This document shows positions 44,414 through 55,818 of a stretch of DNA of 64,000 nucleotides, piece after piece. Both the position numbers and the translations under genes were made by a program. A model generated the notes under the pieces. The model was not told the origin of the DNA. It saw nothing but the letters and a program-made list of their open reading frames with translations, and did not search any database. Each line of letters starts with the position of its first letter. Positions within the stretch are counted from its first letter, which is position 1. The stretch is from Scolecobasidium constrictum UM 578. Lineage: Eukaryota > Ascomycota > Dothideomycetes > Venturiales > Sympoventuriaceae. Where the stretch lies: contig AZYM01000135.1 in the NCBI GenBank assembly GCA_000611715.1, positions 186,001-250,000 on the forward strand, read 5' to 3'.

Positions 44414-46441
44414 TTAGTTAGGAGACTTGGTAGCACCAGTGCCTGCCTGACGTCGGTTATCGTTCAGAGACATGTTGCCGAGTTCACTTCCAAGGAAGTG
44501 GAATGGGTCCTGGGGCTGGTCGTATCCACCAGCGCCGGCCCCTCCATTATAACTAGCACCTGAAGTAGGGGCGCCAGTTCCGGAGGGACCAGCGCCGGTG
44601 AATGCAGACTCAGCCCGAGCGTCGAAGCCAGAGGCGTGCATGCCACCGTTGGCAGCGTAGCCACCCATTGGCGGGAACGGCGAAGGAGCGCCCATCGCAG
44701 ATGGCATGCCGTAGCCACTTGGAGGACCCGCGAAGCCCGGAGTGGGGAAAGCACCAGGAGCACCAAAGCCACCAGGCCCAAATGGAGCACCGCCGGGCTG
44801 ACCACCCATCGGTGGTTGACCCATGCCGAAAGATGGATCGTTCATCGCGTTGAAATTAGTTGAGTCGGCGACGATCGATGCCTGGGATCGAGGAGCACCA
44901 CAGCGCAAGCAATTGACGTTCTTGGCGAAGTTATGGTAATTGCAGGTTTCAACACCGCAACGCCAATCACCAGGTCGGAATGGTGCAGACGCACCGAGAG
45001 TCGACTGCGAGCGACCGCCAACGCCGTGGCCGTGGGGTCCGTGGTGCATCATCTGTGGTCCGCCGTAGCCGTAGCCGTAGCCCATCGCATCGTGTGGTGG
45101 CATTGCTTGAGACAGAGGGTAGCTGCAGCGGAAGCAGGCAGTACGACGCTGAAAGTTGCTGAAGCCGCAGGACGGGCAGGTCCAATCGCCTGGTCGAGGT
45201 CGGTTCTTGGAAGGTGGGAACGGCGTCAGAATCTCGGCTGCACGGTCAAGCACACGCGAGGACGAAGGTGAGACCTCGATAGCCTTCTCGTTCAGTGCGC
45301 GTCCGTTCATGCACAAGCTCTCGGCTGCCTGAAGTGATACTGTTAGCATGAAGCTCGAAAGTGAAGTTATGTTTGTGAAAGATTCTTACCTCTTCGTGTG
45401 ATGAGAACACAGCGAAGCCAGTCCCAGTGGGCTTGTGCTGATCAGGCGTACGAAGCGTCCAGAAGGCAATTGGTCGTCCACCGTATTGTGTGAACCAGCT
45501 CTCGAGCTCGGACTGCGTGGTGTCGTGAGGAAGGCCGCTCATGTGCAAGACTTTGCTGCGCTCACTGAGGAATGCACGCACGTCAGCACGAGCATCCATT
45601 GGTCTCGTCAAGACGTCTGGATGGTCAGAGAATGGCTGCGACTTTCTGATGAGGCCTCGCAGAACTCTGGCAAGTGTGATGGCTTCTTCAAGGGCGCGGC
45701 GTGGGTTGGCCGGTGCAAGTGCTTGAAGGTGGAAGGGAAGGTTGTGCTTGATTGGTGCAGAGGACTGTACAGGCTCAACTTCAAGTGCTGCACAGATATT
45801 GGCAAGCGAGCTAGAGCCGAACGGAAGAGATTCTGGGTGATGAGACTGCCAATGCTGGTACTCTGTTCGGAGGTCGAAGGTACGCGAGTGTTGGAGGTAG
45901 GGCGGCAGGACGACCGACTTGTCGCGGGCCTCGCGTGGAAGCTGAACTCTGAGATCCCAGGCATCCAGGGTCACAAACGCAAATTCCAGGTTGTTGCCTG
46001 TCAAGTGCTCTTGTGCGAACTGGTCAAACCGGTTGATGGCTTCGCGGAAGGTGCCGGCATGCTTGACGTGCTCCCAGGTTAGCGTAGTCAGGCTCGCTGC
46101 GAAGTCATTAGTTCGAGTTGTGCGGTGAAGCTATAGCGAGACAGCGACTCACTGCAAAGCGGCGTGATTGGCGTGTTGACCGGCTTGACGAGGATTTGCT
46201 CGCGGTGCAGCTGTCATTGGTGTCAGTCATGAGCTCGCCTCTTCCCCTATGCTCGCCGTGAAGCTGGCTACCGTCTCACCTCTTCGCTTGTCTTTGCGTC
46301 AAGAAGCAGCCATCCAATCTCAATGACTTCTGCCGAGTCCTTTGTCACGTATACGCCGTGCTCGTCACATGTGGTAGCGATGTGGATTACGACGTAGCGG
46401 TCCAGGTTGTTTGGAGCCTGGGGCGTCTGATTCGAGGCCAT
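44414..46441 (-). CDS. NRP1: RNA-binding protein NRP1-like: exonuclease-fold, RRM and two RanBP2 zinc fingers
   Basis: Four exons (46280-46441, 46153-46210, 45390-46096, 44414-45328) give 613 residues. Residues ~10-240 have the layout of a DEDDh 3'-5' exonuclease fold (VIEIGWLLLD, then TPLCTSLTTLTWEHV, then a LDAWDLR segment), but the first motif, normally DFEATC, reads HIATTC; both catalytic acids are replaced. An RRM follows (KVLHMSGLPHDTT...GTGFAVFSSHEEAAESL). Two RanBP2-type zinc fingers are GDWTCPSCGFSNFQRRTACFRC and GDWRCGVETCNYHNFAKNVNCLRC. The rest is Gly/Pro/Met-rich and disordered. This architecture matches yeast Nrp1, a stress-granule RNA-binding protein. It probably acts in cytoplasmic mRNA control. 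Confidence 0.82.
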
Positions 46442-48407
46442 TGTTTGTACAGGGTGAGTCGGACGGGTATCTAAGCGAGCGACGGGTTGATGGAGGAGAG
46501 GTGATGAGAGTCAGATGGTGCTCAAACAGACGTCTCGGAGGTCAAACGGGGATAGCAGCACGAACGAGGGTAGCTGAGCTGCAGTCGTCGGGTACTCGAG
46601 TAGGGCTCGGAGGTGAGTATACTGCTTCGCCGGCAGCGCTAAGTATACAGAAGGAGCAGTGAAAGCTTCGCTGGTGCAAAGCTCGCTCAAGAATTGAAAG
46701 CTGGTGAGAAGAATGGGATGGATTGAAGGGAGTGAGTGAGTTGTGGATTGATGGTGCTCGGGTTTCTTAGGGTCACCGAATCGGTCTAGCTTCACTTGCT
46801 GCTTGCTGGCGCGGCGTCCGGATGGTTTGACAACTATGCGGGGACCTTGCAAGACACGATCATGGCCGTGGCGTGTGCGAGAGCCTGGTGAAGTTGGATT
46901 GACTGTGATCTATGCTGGTCGTACAGAATGCCATGTGGTCTATCGTGAGTTGCCTCGTGACTACACTCTCTCCATTGCTCTTTCCTGCTCGCCCGCGTTG
47001 AGCTTCCACCACGGATTTTGCACATGGCCGGCGTTTCATCAATCCGATTGTGAGCACGGCTTTTGCACAGCCTCGCCGCGTGGGCTCCATCAGCACCAAT
47101 CTGGCATGATATCTGCCAAATAGGCATTCTGCCATGACTCTGCCGTTGTACTACCACCACTGTCTTGACCTGTCGTTCTCCTTTTCTGAGAGACACACAA
47201 CGAGAACAGCCGGCAAAAGCAACGTCCAGGAGTCAATGGCATTATTGCAAGCCCTGGCATGGAAGTGTATGGTGTTCCGGCTTGGTGGGTAAGGCTGACA
47301 GCTTGACTTCTGGCCACGGGAACACCGGCGCGCAGGAAACACTTACAGTGGGAATACCTATAGCCAGTAGGCACGTATCTGGTATTGCTGCACCGACATG
47401 GGACAGTATTCGAGACTGGAGTATTAAGACATGTCCTCAGACACTTGATAGGTAAGCAAGAGATGATATCTTCTCTACTCCCGCTGAGTGGGAGGCAGCC
47501 TTGTCTGGTGCCCCTGGATAGTGGAAGGAGTTCTTGATATTAACGCCTTAAGGGAATTTTATGTACTTCGAAACAGATCTGCCCATCGGAGTGTACAATG
47601 AAGGGCATGATCAGACTCTTGCAACATAAGAATACCGCGGATTGATTGGAATATCGACATATTCGCGGCATCGTGAATTTCAGTACCATTTAATTCTTCC
47701 GAGGCCGATTGTTGCTGCATCGAGTAAGCAGGCCAAGAGAAGTGCCGCTCCAAAAGGCTGACAGTTCCCCGCAATAGTGCTTCAGACGCGTGCATGAGAT
47801 TGAGATGGACTTTCATGAGAATGTTTGCACTTGATCGAGAACTGTTTGCTCTGTGAGATAACTGTACGACTCTGCTACTGAGAAGAGGATCACAAGATGA
47901 GGAATCCAGTCATCCTCTGCCGACAGTCAAAGCCAAATGAATTCCAGCAATTTCCACGCTGACTGTCACGTAACTTCCCCTGATTCTTTCCGCGTGCAGA
48001 CGCGTCGACCCTGATCTTCAGCAAGATTCCCAGTTGTCTCGCGCACGCCGTCGCTCTTGATCCCAGAGAGTTATTACAGGTCCACATAATTCTGTCAATC
48101 GATCTTGCTCGGACGCGGCAGTCGTCACTGCGCGCGTGTGCGATTGTTTGAAACAGCGGGCCTATGAAGGAGAAAGGGAAGGAGCGAGCGTACCTTACGG
48201 AACTGATCCCTGCAGTTACTACTACTGGGTAGCCCTGGGCACGTCGCATGGAGAAGCCCAAGAAGAAGTATGTATTGGTTGCACATCACATCTTGCACAC
48301 TCTCCTTTCTCGCTGCGAGTGCTTGTCTACCAACAATTCGAATCGCGCCATTGAGTACACCCCGAGCGCACGACTGACATTGCAATCGCACCAGGCGTGG
48401 TGGCATC
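46442..48407. other. Divergent intergenic region, no gene seen
   Basis: A 2-kb spacer between the NRP1 and F-box gene starts. ORFs are short, overlapping and motif-free. Promoters of both genes should lie here. Confidence 0.4.
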
Positions 48408-50294
48408 ATGGGCCTGCTCAAGCACTTCCGATCGCGCAGCAACCTCAAGAAGAGCGGCGACGGCCACCAGTACAACGAAAAGAACAATGTCTACTATCCA
48501 GGTGTACCGCAGGTACCGAGTCAGTATGCGGTCACTCCAGGTCACGATTTCACTGCGCGACTGCCAGAAAAGGTGGTGACGAGGATACTCGAGTTGGTGT
48601 GTCCGCACGTAATGGACAAGAGCTATACTCCATGCGAAGACGCCGACATACCAGATGAGGCATGCCCACTATGCGACCTGCGCGATCTCTCACACTGCGC
48701 GCAGACACGGAGAGGGTGGTATCGGGCAGCGACACAATTGCTGTATGTGGTGATTTGGCCCCCACCCAACAGCCAACTGCTGACAAGGCATAGTTACACG
48801 AGCGTTCGAATCGACGCGGTCCACTATTGCGCACTCGAAGACATCCTCACAGAAAGGCGACGGCGGAAGTCGCGACATCATGAAGAAGATGTCCCACAAG
48901 CACGGCTACGGCTGCTCGCAGACACATTGCGCGGCAACGACTGGCTGGCCGGCAAAGTGCAGTACCTCAAGATCCCATACATGACCCGAGAGACCGCTCG
49001 ACCAGAACTCACGCGATGCATATCTGCGCTCCCTAACTTACGGTACGTCGACTTGCCAGAAGGCTTCTACAATGGCGAGTCGAGCAGTCAAGGTCTGCGG
49101 CAGGAATTGCTCATGCGCTGCCCGGACATTCGCAAGATGAGGTACAATGACGGCGCGGAGACGTTCTTCAACTTCTTGAGCCAGAAGCACTGGCTGCATA
49201 TCGAGACACTAGAGTTGCAACGGCTGAAGATCGAGCCTACCACCTTCCGTCAAGTCATCTCGACTCTGCCCACGCTGAATGAACTGCGAGTCATCAGTGT
49301 ATCTGCATTTACGGATGCCATCTTCCAGGAGAGCAATGTAGTGCGCAACTTTCCACCTCTAGGCAAGTTGTATCTCGAAGGCGTTCGCGGTGTCACTGCA
49401 GCTGGACTGGTGCAATACCTCGACCGACCAGAGACGAGAGAATATCTCACCGAATTGACGCTGAAGAAGACCGGTGTCTCTATCCCAGAGCTGTCACAAG
49501 TTCTATGGGCAGCCAGCAACCTCAAGACCTTGATCGTCACCGCAACAATCAAGCACTCTCTCCCACTCGACCCTCTCCCTCCACTCCAAAGCATCAGTCT
49601 CCAAGTCATGCACTACGACATCGCACCCACCGAAGAATACATCAACTCCGACCTCGTCAAGCCCTCAGACTCCTACTACAACTACCTCGTCTCCTCACTT
49701 GTCTCCAACTCTCTCCCCGCCCTCCGCGAGCTCTATGTCCGCGACCCTGGTCTCCCCGACGCGTTGCTCCTCGCACCGCCAGCACCCAGCTTCGCAGGCT
49801 CACGCTCGCAGCCGAGAGGATTCTCACAACCTTTGGATATCTACACCAAGGGCCTCGCTGATACGGAATGGTCTTTCCAGCCCGTGGCGCCGGAAGAAGA
49901 GATGTTCGAGTCCTTCGCCGCGCTCTCACCTTCACGCAGCAATGGCGGCGGTGGTCGCCCCATAAGCACATACTCCACCAAAGCCGGCAACCAAGGCTGG
50001 AGTGGCGAAGCGAGACGATCTGTGGTCGTCGGAAATGGCGTAGGTGGCTTCCTAGCTGTACCTTCGGAAGAGGTACCGAGACCGAGTAGTTCGGGCGGAG
50101 CGGGAGGACAGCAAGGGTGGGGTGTGCGGCCCATCAGCTATGCTAGACCAGGTAGTAGCCACAGACCGGGAAGTAGTCATGCGATTGCGAATGCGATGAA
50201 GGATGAGCCGCAGCACCATCGGATGAGCTTCTTCGGCGGGAGAGGTCACAGAAGGAATGACAGCTCGGCTTCGAAGCATGATCTTTGGCGGTGA
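48408..50294 (+). CDS. F-box protein with LRR-like region
   Basis: Single exon, 628 residues. Residues ~50-115 form a divergent F-box (ARLPEKVVTRILELV, later LRDLSHCAQTRRGWYRAATQLLYVVI), interrupted by a Cys-containing insert (YTPCEDADIPDEACPLCDL). Residues ~170-460 show repeated leucine-rich strands (NLRYVDLPEG, IETLELQRLKIEP, LNELRVISVSAF, LGKLYLEGV, YLTELTLKKTGV, LKTLIVTATI, LRELYVRDPG). The last ~150 residues are Ser/Gly/Arg-rich and disordered. F-box proteins join substrates to SCF ubiquitin ligases through Skp1; the substrate is unknown. The N-terminus MGLLKHFRSRSNLKKS has Gly2 and basic residues, so membrane association by myristoylation is conceivable. Confidence 0.8.
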   Translation: MGLLKHFRSRSNLKKSGDGHQYNEKNNVYYPGVPQVPSQYAVTPGHDFTARLPEKVVTRILELVCPHVMDKSYTPCEDADIPDEACPLCDLRDLSHCAQTRRGWYRAATQLLYVVIWPPPNSQLLTRHSYTSVRIDAVHYCALEDILTERRRRKSRHHEEDVPQARLRLLADTLRGNDWLAGKVQYLKIPYMTRETARPELTRCISALPNLRYVDLPEGFYNGESSSQGLRQELLMRCPDIRKMRYNDGAETFFNFLSQKHWLHIETLELQRLKIEPTTFRQVISTLPTLNELRVISVSAFTDAIFQESNVVRNFPPLGKLYLEGVRGVTAAGLVQYLDRPETREYLTELTLKKTGVSIPELSQVLWAASNLKTLIVTATIKHSLPLDPLPPLQSISLQVMHYDIAPTEEYINSDLVKPSDSYYNYLVSSLVSNSLPALRELYVRDPGLPDALLLAPPAPSFAGSRSQPRGFSQPLDIYTKGLADTEWSFQPVAPEEEMFESFAALSPSRSNGGGGRPISTYSTKAGNQGWSGEARRSVVVGNGVGGFLAVPSEEVPRPSSSGGAGGQQGWGVRPISYARPGSSHRPGSSHAIANAMKDEPQHHRMSFFGGRGHRRNDSSASKHDLWR

Positions 50295-50767
50295 GCTGAG
50301 CCATTCTCTGTGGAGTAAGGGTGGGATGGGAAGGCGTTCGTGTGGGCTATCGCTCGTGGGCAAGTATGGGACGGTATGATTTGATGGATGCATGCATATT
50401 TATGGTTATGGGTATAACGACTCTGAAGACAAGATGTCGCGTGTAAGATGAGTTACAGAGGAGATACCCAAAGGTTTCTACAATTCAGACCAAAGTTGAG
50501 TTTTAGCTCTCAGTACTTCGTGCCGGGTGTTCAACCAGACGTGGATGAGCGAGGAGATTAATACCATAAGCATTTATCGAGTGCATGCTGCTGAGAATTC
50601 GATTGTATTTCTTGCATTGCAAATTGGTACAGATGTTCATTCGCTAAATATGCTGATACAAGATGCTTGAAAACATCCAGAAGCCTTCCAGTATCCAACT
50701 ATAATTCAGTCCAGTCATTTGCATGTATAGGCCATCTCGAGCTCTTCGTTAGGCCTCAGCGTGCAGA
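50295..50767. other. Convergent intergenic region
   Basis: A 473-bp spacer between the F-box and glycosyltransferase 3' ends. It is AT-richer than its neighbours and contains no gene. Confidence 0.5.
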
Positions 50768-52137
50768 CTACAAGGGATCTCTTTGAGCCTCGTGACTTTT
50801 TCGAAGGTCGATCCGCTCCAGGCCATCGACCGAGCACACGTCCTTGAACTGTGCCATCTTCCGTATCAGCATCTCCTTCTTCGTATCAGGTTCTTGGAAG
50901 CGAGGGCTTCTGGCGCCACACCCTATCATTGTCGTTAGTCGTGCAGCCACGCGATGTACTTGACTCCGAGACTCACCAATGTTGGGTGTGAGCCCATCCC
51001 ACACCTCATCCGGATCCATCTCAAACAGCGGCTGCCCATTCACCTCCGAGATAGCGCTATCCCGCTCATCCTGATGATGAAACAGCTCCGGATTCGCCGT
51101 CCAGCACTTCCAGCCCATGTCCCGACACGCCTCTAGCAGCCTCACATCAAAGCTCCACGTGCCGTGCCCCTCCTCCTCGCGACTCAGCTCCTCCATCATG
51201 CGCTCAGCGCTCTTCCTGTTCAGCGCGTACGCGAAGGAGCACAGTGGCTGCTTGGACCGGTGGATCATCCGCTGCTTGGATCGGATGCCCGCATCCATGA
51301 GCCAGCGCTGCGTGTCCGGGTGCAGGTACTCCATGCTAGGCACCGTGTCGTCGTGGAATATATTGTGAGGCAGATCTGGCATGAACTTCAGATCGAAGTA
51401 GTCTCCACAATGTCCCAGGTACAGAACCTCCCACTGCGTCATATCGCCCCAATAGCTCTGCTCGCGATTGTGCTCGCGCACAGCGCTGTAGTGGTCGTTT
51501 GGATTCGCGGGGCTCGCAGAGAGGAGCTTCCGCACCTGCGCCGCGACGAGCGGGACCTGGTGGTTGCGGATGTGGATGTCCCAGTCGACGTCGTCTTCTA
51601 TGATGAGCGCGGTGGAGAGGCCTGAGTCTAAGAACCATTTCACGGCGTTGAGGTGGCCGAGCCAGGCTAGGGCAGAGCCCTTGGTTATGATGCTGTATTT
51701 CTCATCTTTCATGTATTCGACGTCGCGGTCGGTCCAGCGTGGTTGGTCGGGGATCGTGATTTCGAGGTCGGTTACGCGTGCTCCGTCGAGGAGACCTTTT
51801 CTTCTCTTTGAGCCATTCTTTGATACTGCGACTATGGCGCCGAACTGGTAATCAGGTCAGCATGACATAAGTCAGACATGATGTATTGTGTACATACCCC
51901 AAGTGTCTCGTTTGCGGGGCTATGAGGATCAAAAGGATCTATGTCCTTCTCCGGCGGTGCTGTCTTCGCCGGCCGTCGATTCTGGCCTCCTTGTGTTCCC
52001 CTCTGATACACGTCCTCCAGCGTCTTCGCAGAATTGCTATGCAAGGCGTGGATGTTGAAGTACAGAAAGCCAAACACCAGGAATGTCACTAGAGCGAGGA
52101 CGTCCTTGCGCCTCCATTCCCTCGCGCGCATGCCCAT
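50768..52137 (-). CDS. Glycosyltransferase family 25 (LPS-biosynthesis type), type II membrane protein
   Basis: Three exons (51898-52137, 50977-51844, 50768-50922) give 420 residues. After a basic start (MGMRAREWRRKD) residues ~13-32 form a single signal anchor (VLALVTFLVFGFLYFNIHAL), giving a Golgi-type type II topology. The luminal domain has the family 25 features: KGSALAWLGHLNAVKWFLDSG, the acidic IIEDDVDWD likely to bind metal and nucleotide sugar, YLGHCGDYF, and the CSFAYALNRKSAERMM segment. Fungal members are usually annotated as LPS-glycosyltransferase-like and their acceptor is unknown. The last intron (50923-50976) is 54 nt, a multiple of three and stop-free, with a clear CTAAC branch point; reading through it would add 18 residues. 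Confidence 0.88.
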
Positions 52138-52995
52138 GCCGCCCGCGTGCCCTTTTGTGAGGCTGAGAAGTGGGGTGCGGATTATTAGTTATGGCTGCTG
52201 AGAAGGGCGTAGCTCAGGAGGCTAGATCCGTAGTGGGCTGCATTGGCTCAGGTACGCGAGCGAACGGAGTGGGCTCTGGGATACGAGCGCAAGCGAAAGG
52301 CAATCCGGATGTCCAGACAATGGGTCAAAGGAGTGACGAGAGGTGGGTAGGACGATATATGTGCTTGAGAGGTTGGTGAGAGGTGTGATGAAGAAGATCT
52401 AGTCAGATGCGCTGGTTGCCTTTGGTTTCGAGCAAGCAGCGAATATTGCAGGGGACGCGCAACGTCGACCCCGAAGGCCGATCTTTGCCTTTGCGAAACA
52501 TGTAACGGGCTCCTGCCACTTGCGGCTTCTTGCCAGATCTTTTTTGCAGCAGGCGCGGTCGGTCAATGAACGTTGTACCCGATGGGACTTGCGGCTGCGG
52601 GCGGACTTGAGCTTGTGACAAGCAGATGATCTCCCGGACGGCAACCTCATCCATTGATCACAAAAAGGTTCAATCTATCGCAGACTTGTCGAATTTGATC
52701 GCCAGCAGATGACCAGCGAGGTTTCTTAAGCCTTGCCTCTGGCGGGGATTTACGTATGATTGGGCGCACGCTAACATTAGCGATGGCGCCGATGATCCAA
52801 GCAAGATCGCGTGCGCTGGAGAAACCGTCCACAGCCACCCTATGGAACCCATAATTTGCGACGTGTAGTAGCGCGCAAGAAAGAGCGAATACAAGTGACA
52901 CAGCAGGTCGTTGTCGTCGTACAGTCCCCGTCTCCTTCCTCCCCCCTTGCTTCCTTCTCGTGTTCCATGGTGGTGTCGTGCGACCAGCGCAAAAT
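52138..52995. promoter_or_regulatory. Divergent promoter region
   Basis: An 858-bp spacer between the glycosyltransferase and RA-PH gene starts, with no supportable gene. A CT-rich tract (about 52918-52962) lies just upstream of the RA-PH gene, typical of fungal core promoters. Confidence 0.4.
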
Positions 52996-55818
52996 ATGGC
53001 TGCGGACGTTCAAGTCGCGGCAGAGCCGGCAGTCGCTCCCACGAAGTCGCAGACGGGCGATGTCAAGCTCTCGAGGTATCGCAGCGTGCGCAAAGCCCAA
53101 TTGAAGAGCCAGGAAGAGGACGTGCCGCCTATACCACTGCCTCCGCCGATCCCTGAGAGCACGCCGGTGCAAGAAAGCATGAAGAGGTCAATGTCCCGCT
53201 ATAAGCGGGCGCAACCACCTGCACGACCCAAACACGATGCGAACCCGCCGGCAGTCGAATCGCTAGTACCTGTGTCCAAGGCGAGATCACCTGAGAATCG
53301 AAGTCCGCGTGAAGGACACTACAAGATCCATGCCAAAGCGTCACACCCGTACCCAGACTACCCGAGTGACGCAATGCAGAGAAAGCCCCGAGGACTTGTG
53401 AACATGAGCAACGATGATGATGACGTACCGCTAGGGACATTGATGGAACAGCAGGCACGCCGGAAAGAGAGGTCGGGCAAGAGCAACGAAGGGCAGCAGG
53501 TGTTGGCTACCGAGCAGGCGAGGTACGAGCGCATCAAGGCACAACAGCGAGCAGAGAGGGCAGAGCGGGATAAAGCACTTGAGGCCGAGAGGCGGAAGTT
53601 GGAGGCGGCAGAGGAAGAGATCCGGAGGCTGGAGAGGGAGACAGCAGAGGAAGAACAGCGGCTGCGTAGAGAAAGGGAGGAAGAGAAGGAACGGGTGGTG
53701 AGGGAGAAAATGGAGGCGAAGCAGCGGGCGAAGGAAGAACAGATGCGTGCCAAAGAGGAGCAACAGCGCGCGCGAGATGAAGAAAGGGCAGCACGGAAGA
53801 GACGACCCACGGAGACTACACTTCCATCATCTCAGAGGCCATCAGAGAGCAGGCACTCGTCTTCGCGGGATAGTGCGGCGTCGCCCGAGTCAACGAAACG
53901 CGTAGGTGGATTCTTCAGACGACGAAAGGACGAGGAAACACCGAGGACATCAACAACCACAGACGACCGTCGGCCAAAGACAAGTCACGCGTCACCGCCC
54001 AAATGGGAGCTGCCGACGATCAGACCTGGCGGAGGTGGTATTGTGCCTCTCAGCGATGCTCCAGTGTCAGGCACAACAGGCGCCGAACGACGCGTCCGCA
54101 TCAGGTTCGGGAAGTCGGAGATCAATCTGCCGGCCGAGCCAACGACAACAGCACAAGAACTGATCAAGACCGCCTCAAGGATCATGTCCGAAGGTTTCAA
54201 CCCTCGAGCTGCCGTCATCTACGAGTACTACAACACACAAGGCATTCGGCGACCTTTGCGAATGTACGAGGTCATCCGCACGACCATGAATTCGTGGGAG
54301 GACGATTATCAGAATTACCTGGTGATTGAAGAATCCGATCTGGACAGCGACCAGGAGCTGTACGAGGCGCACGCACCGCAGCAGCACCAACTCAAACAAT
54401 TCGAGCAATGGCTCAAGTTCCAGAACAAGAAGGGCAAGTGGGAAGACCGATGGGTCACTCTCAAACTCGACGGCCAGATCACCGCCGCGAAGAACGAGAA
54501 CGGCAAGGACCAGCACAATGTGTGCAACCTGTCCGACTTCGACGTTTACAGACCCATGCCCGAAGCCAAGCGCAAGAAGTCGTCGAAGAAAGTCGTCATG
54601 TCCATCAAGTCGCAGCAGAAGAGCGCCATGTTCATGGATATGTCTGACTTTGTGCATCACTTCTACACGGAGGACAGGAAGGTAGCAGATATTTTCTTCC
54701 GCGCCTGCCAGGATTGGAGAAGCTCGTGGCTTGTCAACAGGATGGGGCAGGGCAGGGAACACCAAGCTGCTGAAGCTCCTACAGCGGGACATAATCGGTC
54801 CAAGTCTGCAGAGTCGCATTTCATGCTGGGCACGTTCAATGATCTCGGGCTTGACTTTAGCAATTTTGCTAGGGAGCCGGAGCCCGTTGCGCCGGTCAAG
54901 AAGTCGTTCGAAGAGAATCGGCCACTTGGTGCCTTTGGTCTGACACTACCATCGGCGCAAGAGCACTCTAAGATGCTGACCACGAGACAACTATCTGTGA
55001 GGAGGGAGCGGCCGCGAGCACCGCCCACTGCGATGAGACAGCCCATCCCTAGCCGACCTGGTGGGCGGGAAGATGCCCTGCAAGCGTTAAATGCCAATGC
55101 AGCCCCACCACGACAAAGCTGGGACAGCAATCGCAGTGGTGAGGGCGCATTCAACCCAAATGGTCTATTGGGATCGCAATACGAGCAGAAGAGACACAAC
55201 GTGAAGCCGTCACAGGACTACTCAGGAGGCGGAGGAGGAGGAGGACTGCGACGCAACGCCTCTGTTCGCTCAACACGCTCCCACGAGTCCGGCATGCTGG
55301 GCAGAAGAGACAGCGTACGCAGACCCGAACTGGATTTTGGCAAGCCCCTCGTCGACTTCACACCGCAGTACAAGGAGCCGCCCCAATTCCAGCGGCGGGG
55401 CAAGGGGTTCCGCCCCGAGCAGCCGAGCGCAGGTGGCCTCATCGATAGCGCCACAACACCGGATAACCCGCTCAACCTCCCCGGAGCGGACGACTGGCGC
55501 GTACGTCCCAAGACGAGCAACGCAGGCGGACTCGACAGATCGAAGAGCATCAATCGTTCGAGGAGCACGCGGCGCGGACTGCAGCATGGGCAGGAGGAAG
55601 GCGAGGCGTTCACGGGCGGCCTGCTGGCGCATAGCGGTAAAGCCGGATGGGGTGACGGAAATACGGGACATGGTGTTTTGAGTGGGAATCATGCGAGGGG
55701 CCCGATGCTGAATATGAATGAGCAGAGTATGTTTGGGAGTGGGACGCTGCTGAGGCAGATGGAGAAGGATAATATGGGGAACCCGTCTGCGAAGAATGAG
55801 CCTTGGAGGGTGAATTGA
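52996..55818 (+). CDS. Coiled-coil, Ras-association and PH domain protein (MRL/Grb7-like architecture)
   Basis: Single exon, 940 residues. The in-frame GTG at 52960 precedes the first ATG (52996), which is chosen. Order: a proline-rich disordered region with PPIPLPPPIPE; a long Glu/Arg/Lys coiled coil at about 168-268; a Ser/Thr linker; a Ras-association-type domain at about 364-451 (RRVRIRFGKSEINLPAE...YEVIRTTMNSW); a PH domain at about 461-578 (QFEQWLKFQNKKGKWEDRWVTLKLDGQI...MDMSDFVHHFYTEDRK); then a disordered tail with a Gly run. RA and PH domains placed back-to-back occur in MRL (lamellipodin/RIAM) and Grb7 proteins, which connect Ras-family GTPases and membrane lipid to actin. A role in polarity or cortical signalling is inferred. 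Confidence 0.83.
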   Translation: MAADVQVAAEPAVAPTKSQTGDVKLSRYRSVRKAQLKSQEEDVPPIPLPPPIPESTPVQESMKRSMSRYKRAQPPARPKHDANPPAVESLVPVSKARSPENRSPREGHYKIHAKASHPYPDYPSDAMQRKPRGLVNMSNDDDDVPLGTLMEQQARRKERSGKSNEGQQVLATEQARYERIKAQQRAERAERDKALEAERRKLEAAEEEIRRLERETAEEEQRLRREREEEKERVVREKMEAKQRAKEEQMRAKEEQQRARDEERAARKRRPTETTLPSSQRPSESRHSSSRDSAASPESTKRVGGFFRRRKDEETPRTSTTTDDRRPKTSHASPPKWELPTIRPGGGGIVPLSDAPVSGTTGAERRVRIRFGKSEINLPAEPTTTAQELIKTASRIMSEGFNPRAAVIYEYYNTQGIRRPLRMYEVIRTTMNSWEDDYQNYLVIEESDLDSDQELYEAHAPQQHQLKQFEQWLKFQNKKGKWEDRWVTLKLDGQITAAKNENGKDQHNVCNLSDFDVYRPMPEAKRKKSSKKVVMSIKSQQKSAMFMDMSDFVHHFYTEDRKVADIFFRACQDWRSSWLVNRMGQGREHQAAEAPTAGHNRSKSAESHFMLGTFNDLGLDFSNFAREPEPVAPVKKSFEENRPLGAFGLTLPSAQEHSKMLTTRQLSVRRERPRAPPTAMRQPIPSRPGGREDALQALNANAAPPRQSWDSNRSGEGAFNPNGLLGSQYEQKRHNVKPSQDYSGGGGGGGLRRNASVRSTRSHESGMLGRRDSVRRPELDFGKPLVDFTPQYKEPPQFQRRGKGFRPEQPSAGGLIDSATTPDNPLNLPGADDWRVRPKTSNAGGLDRSKSINRSRSTRRGLQHGQEEGEAFTGGLLAHSGKAGWGDGNTGHGVLSGNHARGPMLNMNEQSMFGSGTLLRQMEKDNMGNPSAKNEPWRVN

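Noticed and set aside
45435..46082. 215-codon plus ORF
   Set aside because: It is antisense to the exonuclease-fold and RRM region of the NRP1 gene.
54175..54819. 214-codon minus ORF inside the RA-PH gene
   Set aside because: It is antisense to well-recognised RA and PH domain coding sequence.
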